Assembly (NCBI GenBank): GCA_963210315.1
Contig: OY723265.1
Location: 124,001-188,000, forward strand
DNA from: Rhynchopus euleeides
Taxonomy: Eukaryota > Euglenozoa > Diplonemea > Diplonemida > Diplonemidae
Direction of reading: 5' to 3'
DNA length: 64,000 nt
A program made the translations under genes and the position numbers. The notes below the pieces were generated by a model. The model had not been told where the DNA came from, searched no databases, and saw nothing but the letters and a program-made list of their open reading frames with translations. This document shows, piece after piece, positions 1 to 10,825 of the stretch (position 1 is its first letter; every line of letters starts with the position of its first letter).

Positions 1-1315
1 TGGGGCGCGGGTCCTCAGCAGGGGCAGGGGCAGGGGCAGGGGCACCCCCTGGCTCGATGCGGTACAGCCCTGCACGGCGCAGTGTGCCCGTCTGTCTGCC
101 CGACCCCAGGGACACCGCGGGCCCAGCGCTGCGCTTCAGGTTGAAGACAATCGGTTCCTCCGACGTGCCGGTCCTCGGCGACGCCGCGTTGGTGGCGGTG
201 GTGGCGCACGAGGGGCGCCTGCTGCCGCTGCCGCTGCCCGTGCTGCACCCACGCGACACAGGCGCCGCGTCCTCCGCATGCCCCAGCGCCGCAGGCCTGG
301 GGTTGGCCACGCTGCCCTGCGCCGCCTGCACCATATCCTGCAGGGGGGTGCTGAGGGCAGCCTGGCTGGGGGGTGCAGCACACACTGCGAGGGCACGCGC
401 CGCCCTCTGCTCCACCACAGCCTGCAGCGCCACAGCAGCGTTCCGCAGCATGGCCGCCAGCACCCGGAGCGCCGCAGGGTCCAGGGTGTGCAGCACATCG
501 GTGCTGCTGTCCATCCTGAGCGTCGATGCCACTGCAGGGCACCGCGCCATATACTGCTGCACCCTCCGCCGCAACGCCTGCAGGTCATGCGCACTGAAGC
601 CGCGCGGCGACGCCAGCGCCACCTGCACCTCTGAGTCATCGAGGGACCCAGCACCCCGCTCCACCTTGCGCAGCACCGCATGCTCCGCACCCTCGGGCTG
701 CTCGAAGCACCCAGCCATGTCCTCCAGCAGCGCTGTCACGCGGTAGGGCCCTTCACCCGGCAGCCGCAGCACAGGCCTGCGGTGACGCCACCTGGGGAAC
801 GGCTGCGCCGCCACAGCGTCGCTCTGGATCCGCTCCCGCACACGCTGCAGCCACAGCAGGTGGGGAAAGAAGGCTCGGCGCAGGAGGGCCAGGTTGTGGG
901 CGTCGGCAGCATCTTCGGGGGAGACGGCGATGCCGTCGACACGGCATGCGGCGGACCACGCTGGGGTGCCTGGGTGTGTGGTGCTGGTGAGGGCCTCCAC
1001 CACCGCCGCGCGGTACTCATAGTGGCGCGACACGGGGGAGCCCGCGAGCCACACGTTGGTGAGGTGGGGCAGGCAGGCCAGGCGCTGCAGCTCGCTGATC
1101 CCCCCGATGCGGCTGCCGTCGGCGCGCAGCACGCGCAGCTCGGGGTAACCCTCCACGCCCTCCAAGCTGTGCAGCGCGTTGCCGCTGAGGACCAGCATGC
1201 GCACGGTACTGCTGCTGCCATCGATGCGCGTCACGCCGCACCGCTCCGCGACAATCTTCGTGGCAGAGACGCATCCTGGAGGCAGCGCATGCAGCGCCTC
1301 CAGCAGCGACACCAT
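1..1315 (-). CDS. Leucine-rich-repeat protein, SDS22/LRR-cap type (3' end beyond window)
   Basis: The frame is open from an ATG at 1315 to the left edge, about 438 codons with no stop seen, so the C-terminus is missing. Roughly residues 30-110 form leucine-rich repeats of the SDS22/U2A' kind: stretches such as VRMLVLSGNALHSL and LPHLTNVWLAGSPVSRHYEY are followed by a YRAAVVEAL segment like an LRR cap. The remainder is helical and charged, then low-complexity Ser/Gly and (Ala-Pro) repeats at 15-60. LRR proteins of this type are protein-interaction scaffolds, often in cilia or phosphatase complexes; no specific partner can be named. The start is chosen because an AG acceptor (CCGCAG) ends two bases before the ATG; this could be a trans-splice site, or a cis acceptor that would put more exons upstream. 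Confidence 0.6.
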   Translation of the reverse strand, partial: MVSLLEALHALPPGCVSATKIVAERCGVTRIDGSSSTVRMLVLSGNALHSLEGVEGYPELRVLRADGSRIGGISELQRLACLPHLTNVWLAGSPVSRHYEYRAAVVEALTSTTHPGTPAWSAACRVDGIAVSPEDAADAHNLALLRRAFFPHLLWLQRVRERIQSDAVAAQPFPRWRHRRPVLRLPGEGPYRVTALLEDMAGCFEQPEGAEHAVLRKVERGAGSLDDSEVQVALASPRGFSAHDLQALRRRVQQYMARCPAVASTLRMDSSTDVLHTLDPAALRVLAAMLRNAAVALQAVVEQRAARALAVCAAPPSQAALSTPLQDMVQAAQGSVANPRPAALGHAEDAAPVSRGCSTGSGSGSRRPSCATTATNAASPRTGTSEEPIVFNLKRSAGPAVSLGSGRQTGTLRRAGLYRIEPGGAPAPAPAPAEDPRP

Positions 1316-4300
1316 GCCTGCGGGTGGTGTTGGTGTGGGGGTGTGTAGGTGTGCGTGGGTCGTAGTGCTGCAGCAAAGGGGAGGGGGTGGGTGGTGGGTG
1401 GGTGGGTGGGTGGGATCGGCGGCTCATGCTGCTGATCCGGGTCGCCCCAGCTTCTGGCAATCAGTTCCCTTTTTTTGCAACGTGGCGTGCAACGCGCCAA
1501 AGAAGGGGGTGGGCTTTTGCACCCCCATCCGAGAATGCTGCAGGAGTGCCTCGCAACTCGCAGAGGCCACAGTGTTGTGTTCGGGCTGCCCCCTGGCACA
1601 AAGGTGTGCACAGACGGGGGTGTTGCTGGTGTTGCTGTGTCGGAAGCACAGCGCTGCTAACCCTTCGGGTGGGTGCGAAATATATATTATGTGTCTACGG
1701 CCGGGGGCGGCAAGATCAGCGCACAGCCCAAAAGGTCTAATGCCGTAGTGCGATGCAGTGTGAACGCTGCAACCCTCTTTCGATTCTCCCCCTCACCTGG
1801 TGCAGGGAGGAGGCATGATACCCGAGACGCACGCGGTTTGCTTTTGATAATAGTGTAAGAACGCACCAAGCTCCAGCAAATGTCTGCTTTCACGCACACA
1901 CAAACCCTTGGGTTGGCACAAGTCACCTGGCTCGGAGGGCCAGCGGCGGGTGGTGGTGGTGTTGGTGGGTCGCAGAGCCGAATTTCCATTCGGCGAACTT
2001 GGGTGACCCTTGTTGGAGGCAGTGCGCCATCAGAACACAGTAGACTCACTCACTAGCACATAGTAGAATAGGCAGCCATCATCTCTCGCGAGGCTCTTTG
2101 CAGCAGGTGTGCTCAGAAGAACACGATGGCGCTGTGCGGCACTTTGTCACTGCACCCGCACAGACAGGCGGGTGCGGAAGGGTTTGTGCTTCACCGGAAA
2201 TAGAGGGTTCGGCCTCAACCCAATGAAACCGCTTGCCAGACCCGATTGGAAATAGACAAAGCAAAGGCAACCAGTGACTGCAGGACAAAAGGACGGGCAA
2301 AAGCAGGGCCGCCCCCTCGGCCGTGAGGGCATGCCAGCATCGCAGGAATCCGCAGTGCAGTAGCAGAGCTGCCGCACGGCTGTTCCTACGGCGGCAACAC
2401 AATTTGGCCACAGAGGTTCGGCTCTGTTGATTTTGCACGTCCCCCCGTCGTGAAGAACTGGCCTGGAAGTGACGACCGCAGATCAGATTGCTCTGGCGTG
2501 GCCAACTGCCATGTGAATTCGGATATTTTTGACCCCCTCCCGCCCCTCCCACACACTGATACACAGGCTCGATCCTCCAGAAAACTGTTTTGGCAAAAAC
2601 CAAAACCAGAGAAAGGGGGTTGGGGCGAGACATATTGGCGGGCGTGGGGGAGGGGGGGAGGGGAGGGGGGGTGTGGGTGAAATCAAAAGGGGGCACAAAA
2701 AACACTGTATTTTTTTCCAGAAAAACCCAAATTGCGCAGTTCATGCGCATATTGTTTGGGGAGAGTTTTCTGCAACACCAACAAAGAAAAGGACTGCCCA
2801 TTTTTTCCTGTTGAATCGGCCCCCCCCTCCCCCCCCCCCCCCCCTCCAAACTTGTAGACATGGAAGGCAGTACCTACCCATGCGCAAAACACACCATCGG
2901 CAAAAAAGAACAAAACACTTACGTGTGAGCGTTAGATAGTCGAAGGGTATCATCCTGTGCCAACCTATTTTGTTTAGGCGCGCCCTCTGCAACACACGCC
3001 GTAGGGCCATAGGGCCTGTGAGACACCATCACGCAATTTGTTTATAGCAGTGCAGAGTACACCGAGCGCCTGCTCTTGTGGTGTGTGATCTCCACCATCG
3101 CTGATTACTTTGCGGGGTGACCGGAGGTGGTAGCATCCCGCTTGGAGTATCTTCTCACTGAAGAACTCGCAGTTCAGTCTTAGCGCGAAAGGGTGGTTGG
3201 GGAGGCACACAAGGCGATATGACACGACTCCTAATAAAGACAAGACACACAGGAAGCAGTGGAGAACAGGCAAAGGGGGGCACTGGGGAGCAAGAGGCGG
3301 GGTCACATGCACAACAGGTGCAGTGGCAGCAGGCCCAGAAACATCAAAAGTTGAAAACTGTTGGACCTACCCATAGGTACCACGTGGTGTGCTGCAGAGA
3401 AGTGGCGTGAAAAGCAGTGGCGGCTTGGCCCAGGCAAGTCATCTAGAACAATTGCGGTGGCAATTGCAAACCGTCCGAAACATCGAATAGCGCCTGCCGG
3501 ATCTTTCGGTGGGGAAGAACAAAAGGATAGCCGAGAAGTAGGCCTGTCGTCGAGTCAGAAGGTAGTACCCGGGTGTGTTGTGTTGGCAGAACACGACAGC
3601 TGTCTCAACGCAAGCGCCTAGCACTTCCCCTCTCCGTTCGTTGCGTTTCCCCCTGATGCTGTCCTCCTGTCAGTGAACCAACTGAAAGGGAAGACAGGGT
3701 GCCAAGAGGCACTCATCAGGCCCCACCACAGTAACACAACTGCACGCACAGCATCACCCGACGCCCACACCCCCGTCACTGCTCGGTTTGGGCAAGGACG
3801 AGCACAACGGACGCAACGAACGCATCCTTGGGGGTGGCCTCACGGCAGGGCACAAGGGACACCGGACACAGTTGCAGGAGGCACGTAGCCAGCTACAGCC
3901 GTTCCCCCCGTGTGGGCAAGGTCTGAGGGAGAGGGCGCAGCCGGCCTGCGTACCCTGTGCCTGCCCTGTGTGCCGTGTACTTTACTGGCTATTTTTTCGC
4001 CCGGGACGACTTCAGTGGCGTGCACAATGCTGCGCGAAGGCGTTGTACTCACGGAGTATTTTTCGACGCAGGCAGTTCAACCTCAACACAAAATCAGCGG
4101 GAAAGCTGCAAGGAGACAAGCAAAAATGTGGCAAAAACACCCATTACGTTCAACAAGGGGTTGGCAGGGTTGGCGTATTCCTCAGTGCCGATTTGGTGTG
4201 CTCGACACTGCGGCAACGAGGGTTCAAGCGGGTGTGATGTGATGTGCGCCAGAGCATGATATGTAAGGACGAAGAACATGGCAAGCAACACCCCCGTGAC

Positions 4301-4802
4301 TGTGCTGAGTGAGCGAGCCAGCATTGCTGCAGGCCGCAGACAGATGGAATAACATAATAGGAGGTTGCCGGAGGAGCAGCATTCGTGGAGAAATCGAAAG
4401 GGCCGTGCCCCGGTAGAAGAACTCACAACAGGGATTATTTTTTGTCACTGATAGCACGAAACGCACGAGAGAGTTAAAAAAAAATGTCAAGTCGTCGGAG
4501 CAAAGGGTGCCACCGGGGCATGCCATTAGCAGGCACAAGAGGGAGGTGGCGTGCCTGCGTGTGCTGGCAAACACCCATCCCCCTCCACCCACCCACAACA
4601 AAGCCCCATTGCCCTGCGGAGGGAAAAAGGGGGCGCTCCCGACAATACACAATACCTTCTCTCTCCCCCCCCCCCCCACCCCCTGCAACACCGCACAACA
4701 AAGTATATCCGATTATCGGCGCAAAAAATATCCCACCCACCCCCCCCCCCCCTTCGCCAACGCTTCTCTCTCTCTTTTTCGTCTTCGCGCCGGGCAGCGT
4801 AG
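1316..4802. other. Gene-free intergenic stretch, low complexity
   Basis: No supported gene. The open frames here are short or low-complexity and resemble no family I recognise. The stretch holds G-rich microsatellite near 1380-1415, a long poly(C) run at about 2821-2847, and one copy near 3062-3100 of a motif (CACCGAGC followed by GCTCTTG and GTGATCTCCAC) that is repeated around 9713 and 42729-42930. Confidence 0.5.
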
Positions 4803-5540
4803 TCAACCGACCTCGACGGGAACAGGGGGGGTGCGCATGACGTGCGCGAAGGAGGAGAAAAGGGGATGCGACATGTCCGGCACACTGCCGTGCATCGCCT
4901 TGACCTGCCGTGCCAGCCGCCGCAACACCACCCAGATGGTGCCTGTCAGCGGGTCGTGCAGGAGGGGCGACGACCGGTGCGCCGGGCGCGCCGAAAGCCA
5001 AGCCAGGACACGCCCACAGCAGGGGCTCAGACTGTCCCCCAACACGGCGTACTGCGCACCCTCCTGCTTGTGCAGCTCCAGGAGGGACGGCACCAGGTCC
5101 CCGAGCCCCACCACCGACGTGTGGCAGGTGGGGTAGGCACGCTGGACGTAGGACTCCGCCTCGTGTGGAGGGTCCAGCAGCACGATGCTGTGGAAGGCAT
5201 CCAGGCCCCTCCCCGAGGCGTGCGTCGTCACGGCCACGGTGCTCGCGAGGAGGCCCTCCGAAGGCTGCAGCTCTGCAGGGCTGCTGTGCCGCAGCGTGAC
5301 GGGGGGGCACGCCCTGACGGGGTTGCTTGTATAGCTGCTATGGCTGCTATTGCTGCTCGACGCGGTGCTCGAGGCTGCGGAGGAGGCGCTCGAGGCGGAG
5401 CCGCTCAGCGACGGCGGCGTGCGCGGCACGGCGGCCCGGGCGCGGCGCGCCCGCTTCCTGTGGCGGTACACAGGCACCTCGACAGTGAGCACCTCAGCCT
5501 CCGGGGTGTGGGCCACACCAAACGGGCACTGCGCCCCCAT
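4803..5540 (-). CDS. Hypothetical protein with Ser-rich N-terminal half
   Basis: A 245-residue frame from the ATG at 5540 to a TGA at 4803. The open frame extends further upstream, but that part is His/Pro-rich translation of a (GGT)n repeat and a pyrimidine tract and looks non-coding. A splice-like acceptor (GATCAG) ends directly at the chosen ATG. Residues about 35-85 are basic then very Ser-rich (SGSASSASSAASSTASSSNS). The C-terminal half is of normal composition with hydrophobic segments (FHSIVLLDPP, LVPSLLELHK, GTIWVVLRRLARQVKA), suggesting a folded alpha/beta domain. I do not recognise the family. It lies in the same orientation as its neighbours. Coding confidence rests on GC-rich codon bias, length, and the contrast between the low-complexity and ordinary halves. 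Confidence 0.5.
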   Translation of the reverse strand: MGAQCPFGVAHTPEAEVLTVEVPVYRHRKRARRARAAVPRTPPSLSGSASSASSAASSTASSSNSSHSSYTSNPVRACPPVTLRHSSPAELQPSEGLLASTVAVTTHASGRGLDAFHSIVLLDPPHEAESYVQRAYPTCHTSVVGLGDLVPSLLELHKQEGAQYAVLGDSLSPCCGRVLAWLSARPAHRSSPLLHDPLTGTIWVVLRRLARQVKAMHGSVPDMSHPLFSSFAHVMRTPPVPVEVG

Positions 5541-8500
5541 CTGATCGCAGGTGATATGGGGGGGGTGTTGTGTGTGGTGAGGAGGGCGGCCTGGCGGTGT
5601 GGTGCAATGCGGTGGTGAGGAGGGTGTGGGGTGGGTGGGGATGCTGCCGTGGTGGTGGTGGTGGTGGTGGTGGTGAAAACAAAGATGCAACAACCACCCA
5701 GGGTATAAAACCTGATGAAGGCGGTGTTGTGTGAGTGTGCTCTGCCTCTCTCCGCTGCAAATTCCCAACGTAAACTCAGATGGTGGTGGTGGTGGTGGCA
5801 GTGGGAATGGTGGGGCCAGTGGAGGGGGTGTGGGTGTGCCGGCCTCTCCATCTGTGGAGCGTCGTGTGATGCATTTCTTTCGGTTTTCTTCTTTTTTTTT
5901 CTTTTTGTCTTTTTCCAGGGCATTTTATAGGGGCAAAATCTACGCTCATTTGGGCTTAAATGTGAGGCGTTCCCCGATTTTTTGGCGGACCCCCTGGCAA
6001 GCGAGTCTTGTGGTGAATGGGTCACCTCCCGGTTCCTCTCTCAGGGATCAGTGATCGGGTCCAGCCTCGGGTGCCGGAGGTTAGTCCAAAAAATGAATTT
6101 CGGGACCGATCTGCCGCAGACCCGGGCGCGCAAGGACTTGGATACAATACAGGCACATGCCACAGGGGGGTCTGGGGGGCGGAGCCCCCCAGCCGCCGGA
6201 GGCCACGGTAGTGAACATCTGTTTCTTCCGGGCGTACAGATCCCGGGCTGTTCCTTCCGTGGGTACAGATTCTGCATGAGCTGGCTGCGTCCTCCAGGGG
6301 CTACACAGGGTGGGCTGCATCCCATTCCTTGATGGGACCCCAAAGGGTTTGGTCCAAGACAGGTATACAGCACAGGGGGGTCTGGGGGGCGGAGCCCCCC
6401 AGCCGCCGGAGGCCACGGTAGTGAGCATCTGTTCCTTGTAACCGTACGATTTTGTGAGCTGCCTGCATCCTCCCGGGGTGGTCTGTATTCCATCCCCAAT
6501 TGAAGGGTGTTCCGAAGGGTGTTGGAAACAAGACAGGCAGACGGCACAGGGGGGTCTGGGGGGCGGAGCCCCCCAGCCGCCGGAGGCCACGGTAGTGAAC
6601 GTCCGTCCCTTCGCGACCTGCGTTTTCTCGGGGTTTGACAAAGAAACTGGACAGAAAAACGGTCGGGTAAGTTGCTCGCAGTCTGACTGAACATGAGTCC
6701 ACTCATCTGCGAGGCTGCCAGCCGCCACCAGTTTTCCACCACCACCCCGGATTTTTCCCGGAAATCTTTTTTTTTTTCCTTAAATGTGCAGGCTGTATCC
6801 TGACACCAAAATCTGGTTTTTCCGGTGGCGAAAAAATTTTCTCGACCCTCGATTTTGCCAGAATTTTTTTTTACCCCTCAATTTTTTTCGGCGCCCTTCG
6901 GGCGCCGAAACCTCAACCCGCTCGGTCAGTCATGCCCTGCCCCGCCCTTCTGGAACCTCCGCCCCAACGCGTACTTGCCGTTGCCAAATTGCCCGAACGA
7001 GGTCTTCCTCTGCATTATTTTGTCCGTCTGGATGACCTGAATGTCATCAAATGAAGCCCGCAGCGGAAACTGAGAGGCCGGACTCCAAATATCCTCGCAT
7101 ACTTGAGGACATCATCGAGCAAGTCTTGCGGGGAAGTGTAAACCATAAACAACCAAAGTGTACGTGACTGTTAGCAACTTCTTGACGGAACTGGCGAAGC
7201 ATAGTCTTCAACGTCGTCCACTGCGCAACCAGAGCGTCCTCCTGTGCCTGCCTTTGACACAGTCGTGAACTCCAAAAGAGGACACAAATTTCGCTGTCGA
7301 TGTATCGACCAGCTTGGCCTGCTGTGCGTTCGGGGCTTTGAGAAATAGTTGAAAAGAAATCTGACCTCCAGGGAAACTCGGACTTTTTTCTCCCCAGCCA
7401 AAAATCCCGTGGCGAAAATATTTTTTTTCGCCAAGCTGATTTCCAGAAATATTTTTTTTTGGGAGAAAAAATTTTTTTCCGCCACGGGGGATATCCACTG
7501 TAAATGTGAGGATTGGCCCCACTTTAGACCCCCTATAAAATGCTCTGTCTTTTTCCCTCCTTCTGACCCACAGGTTCCAGGAAATGCGGTGTGGGGGAGT
7601 TCGCGCCCCGCGCAAAAAAAGAAAAGACCGAAAAAAACGAGAGCAATTCGGGTGAGAGTGGCACTTCCAGCTCCTCCTTGCACCGCCCCCTCGCCCCTTT
7701 CTGCTGGAAGCAGTGCAAATCAAGTCCGTCAAGTCATAGAATCATAGCGTGGCGTGCCTCAGCACACCACACACACACACGTTAATCTTTTCAGTTTCGT
7801 GTCGGACGCACCGAGCGAACTCTGGTGCTGCCTCCACACACACACACCCTCCTGGATTGGAAAGGCATATCTCAAAGGGCTTCATACAGCTGGCGCTCTC
7901 CGCACACTCTAAGCTTCTTTGTTGGTGAGGCATTTCGATCTGCGTGCCATGCTGTGTGCCAAAACTGAGTCTGAGAAAACAACCCAAAATCAGGAGCGCA
8001 GCAGGTGGGAAGGCGGAAACGGTGGCTTCGTCTGCAGCACGATGCCTCTCCCCTTGTGTGTTTCCTGAGGCACACCCCCACCCTCACGCGTCACAAATAA
8101 AGACTGCCCCGTCGATGCAGATGCAGGTCAGACACCAAAGGCACTGGAATGGAGGGGCTTACCCCGCCCCCTCACCACCAACCACCAAAAGCCATTCCTG
8201 GGAGAACGGGGCTTGGGCACAGGTTTGGCACAGCGAGAGGACACGAGGGGGGGTTTGATCGTCGAGAGTGAACGGAAAAGCAAGCCCCCCCAGCACCTTC
8301 TTGAGGTTACGAGGGGGAGGGGGGTTTTTTTTTCCCTTTTGTCTTCTAGCTTTAGCACAGAAAGTTGCTCTGCCTCACTGGCACCCTCCCCCCCCCCCCT
8401 CCCCCCCAATGGATTGTAACAAATGTATAAACTGAACTCGGTACAGGACAAAACAGGGGGAGGGGGGGGGGGGGGAGAGTGATGGGTGCAACCAACAAGC

Positions 8501-10825
8501 AACAGAGAGGAGCACACACCAACTGACCCCTCCCCCCTCCGCGGGCAACGGGAGAATATTTTTTTTAAATTTGGTGGCATATATGGGGGGGTGGGGGTGG
8601 GGTGCATGTGTGGGTCGTTCTTTCCCGCCGCAGCAGTATAAAGAGCTGTGAAAAATATGTGGGATGGGGGTGGTGGAGTGGGGACTTCGCTCAAGAAGTG
8701 CAGAAAAAGTGAGCCGCCTCACAACAGAAAAAGTGTCTCCGTATTCCCTGTGGTGTGATCGGAGAGGAGGTCCTTTTGCGCCCCCCCCCATGGCAGCGGG
8801 GCCATCCCCTCCTCCCTCCCTCCCCCGCCAACCCGGGAGGGGTGTCTCAGAAGAAGCAAGAACCTACAACTCCTCAAGAAGCCCTCCTTCGGACCTTCTT
8901 CCCCCCAGGAGTGGCCACGCATCCAAATCGGTGAAAAAATGGAGCAATAGATATATTGAGGGCTGAGGCCGTCTCTGCTGTCAGAATAATACCGTGCCGG
9001 TGTGACACAGAGGGTTTTGGTTGTGAGGGGGGGGTCGGGTAGGCTGGCCCGGTTCCTGTACTTCGGACCGTCGCCCCAAAGTGAAGGGCAGGCGAGTCAC
9101 CCGACACCCTCTTGCAGCACCGGGGGGGGAGGTGAAGGCGGGGGGGGGGGGGAACCAACGGAAAACGCGGGTTTCTCCCACTATTTTTCAAGAACTCTTT
9201 TTTGGAGTTGGTGGGGCAGTGCAGCAGCACGGCACTACAGCCCATCCGAGCAGCACAAACGTGCTGCACTGCCCTTGTCTATTTTCGTCGTGGGGGTGGG
9301 GAGGAAGGAGGGAGGAAGAGGAATCGTACGGGAGGAACAGTCGGAGAGTTTCAGCGTATACATTGGGGCGGGGACGTGGCGTGGGGGTGCGGGTGAGGGG
9401 TGGCATACACAGCTTCCGCTGCGAAGGTGGTTCAAGCGACGCACAGAAATCAGACACCACCGTTCCCCCCTTTTTTTTGGTGCGTGCCCAGAGTGCCGGG
9501 GCAGCCAGAAGCAGTGCACCGGGCACACTGCAAAGCCCGGGGGGAGGTGGGGGGGCGGAGTGGCTGTGAGATTAAATGTCTGTCGGGTTAGCGTAAAGTA
9601 ACGAACAAAAAGAGATGGGAGGGGAGGGGAGGCTGATGCTGGTGCTGGTGCCAGGGACTACGGGGAGGCAGCCCCAACACTCGTGAATATTGTTTGGGAG
9701 TCGTGTCGGGGCACACCGAGCAGACGCACAGCTGCTCTCTTGATGTGATCTCTACACTCATCCATCCACGCCCAACACACAGCCCCCTCCACCACCCTGT
9801 GACTTCTAACATTTGTTTGTACTGTCGGCGGGGGCACAGATCGCACATCCCAGGCAGAGTTCACCCAGCCGCATCACATCAGGTCAGGGCTGGATGTGGT
9901 GTGAGATTTTTTTCCCACAACAGGACGGCAGCACCACGGGAGAATGGGGGCTGTGCCGCACACACGCAACACAACGCACGCTGTTCTCTCTCACTGAAAT
10001 ACGCACATACAGTACACAGAGCATGGATAAATGAAATAGAATAGATGATATCGTAACAAAAGCCTGGTGGTATTGTAGACTAGACTGCCACTACACCGGG
10101 TGTGATGCACGGGGCGGGAGGGAAGGCGCTGTGGGAGGCATTGGGTGCCCACCCAGGTGGTGTGTGTGCGTGTGGGGAGGGAAGGACTTCTTGACAACAT
10201 GTTGCAGCAGCAGGACCAGCACGGACACCACGTGGGCCCTCTTGATGCCGTATCGTTTCAAACCTACTACGATCCGCCCTCCTTTTGGGAGGGTCACCCG
10301 GGCCTAGACTGATTAGGTGGGCTCCGGCGTACGCAATGCGTCTATGTGTTGCTGCGCACAACGCGAGGAAATAAAAGCACTGCCCTCCGCCTTCTCTATC
10401 AGACCACTAACCCCCACCCCACCCCACCCCACCCCCCACAGCCTTCGCAGCTGGAAGGAACTCTGCCTTGCTGCAGGGAACCCTATCCCTATGCACTTTT
10501 CGGGCCAGGCTCCAGAGTCTTGACACAGCCGCTCTTCAACGGCACGTGCCGGGGGGGGGGGGGAGGCCAGGCTCCCCCGCTCCTACGCAACAGCGGAACC
10601 TTTTGCCCATCCTGCTGCATCCCGCACGCGGAGGGGTGAGGCCTGCCTCGTGTGGGCACCCTCTCCCTTGGCACCCCTCCCAAGCCCCAAGCCCCCCACT
10701 ACAGAAGGCTGGGGGCAGCCTCCACTCGGCCCTTCGGAACAACGTGCTGCAGCACAGGCCACTGCGAACATCATCCCATCATCAAACCTGCCATGCCACT
10801 TCCCCGCATGCATGGGACATCCATC
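5541..10825. other. Gene-free intergenic region rich in repeats and homopolymers
   Basis: Five kilobases without a supportable host gene. It contains (GGT)n at 5651-5675 and 5780-5798, three tandem copies of the GC-palindrome repeat (6165-6605), A/T-run-rich DNA with the hairpin GGCGCCCTTCGGGCGCC near 6890-6908, long poly(C) and poly(G) runs (about 8389-8407, 8459-8476), and (CA)n near 7765-7780. A 55-bp segment at about 8248-8303 recurs near 44587-44643. Short frames are low-complexity and are not annotated. Confidence 0.5.
6120..6620 (+). repeat. Tandem triplet of the GC-palindrome repeat
   Basis: Three near-identical cores at 6165-6221, 6375-6431 and 6549-6605, spaced 210 and 174 bp. Each core reads GGGGGGTCTGGGGGGCGGAG, then CCCCCCAGCCGCCGGAGGCC and ACGGTAGTGARC. 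The centre GGGGGGCGGAGCCCCCC is a strong hairpin. The flanking parts of the units (CAAGACAGGYA.. upstream, CATCTGTTCCTT.. downstream) are also related. Six more copies are dispersed in the window. Confidence 0.85.

Noticed and set aside
2079..2861. 260-residue minus-strand frame
   Set aside because: Mixed low-complexity segments over poly(C) and poly(A) runs; no domain and no acceptor before a sensible start.
8128..8791. Overlapping Pro/Ser/His-rich minus-strand frames
   Set aside because: Translations of poly(G), poly(C) and microsatellite DNA.
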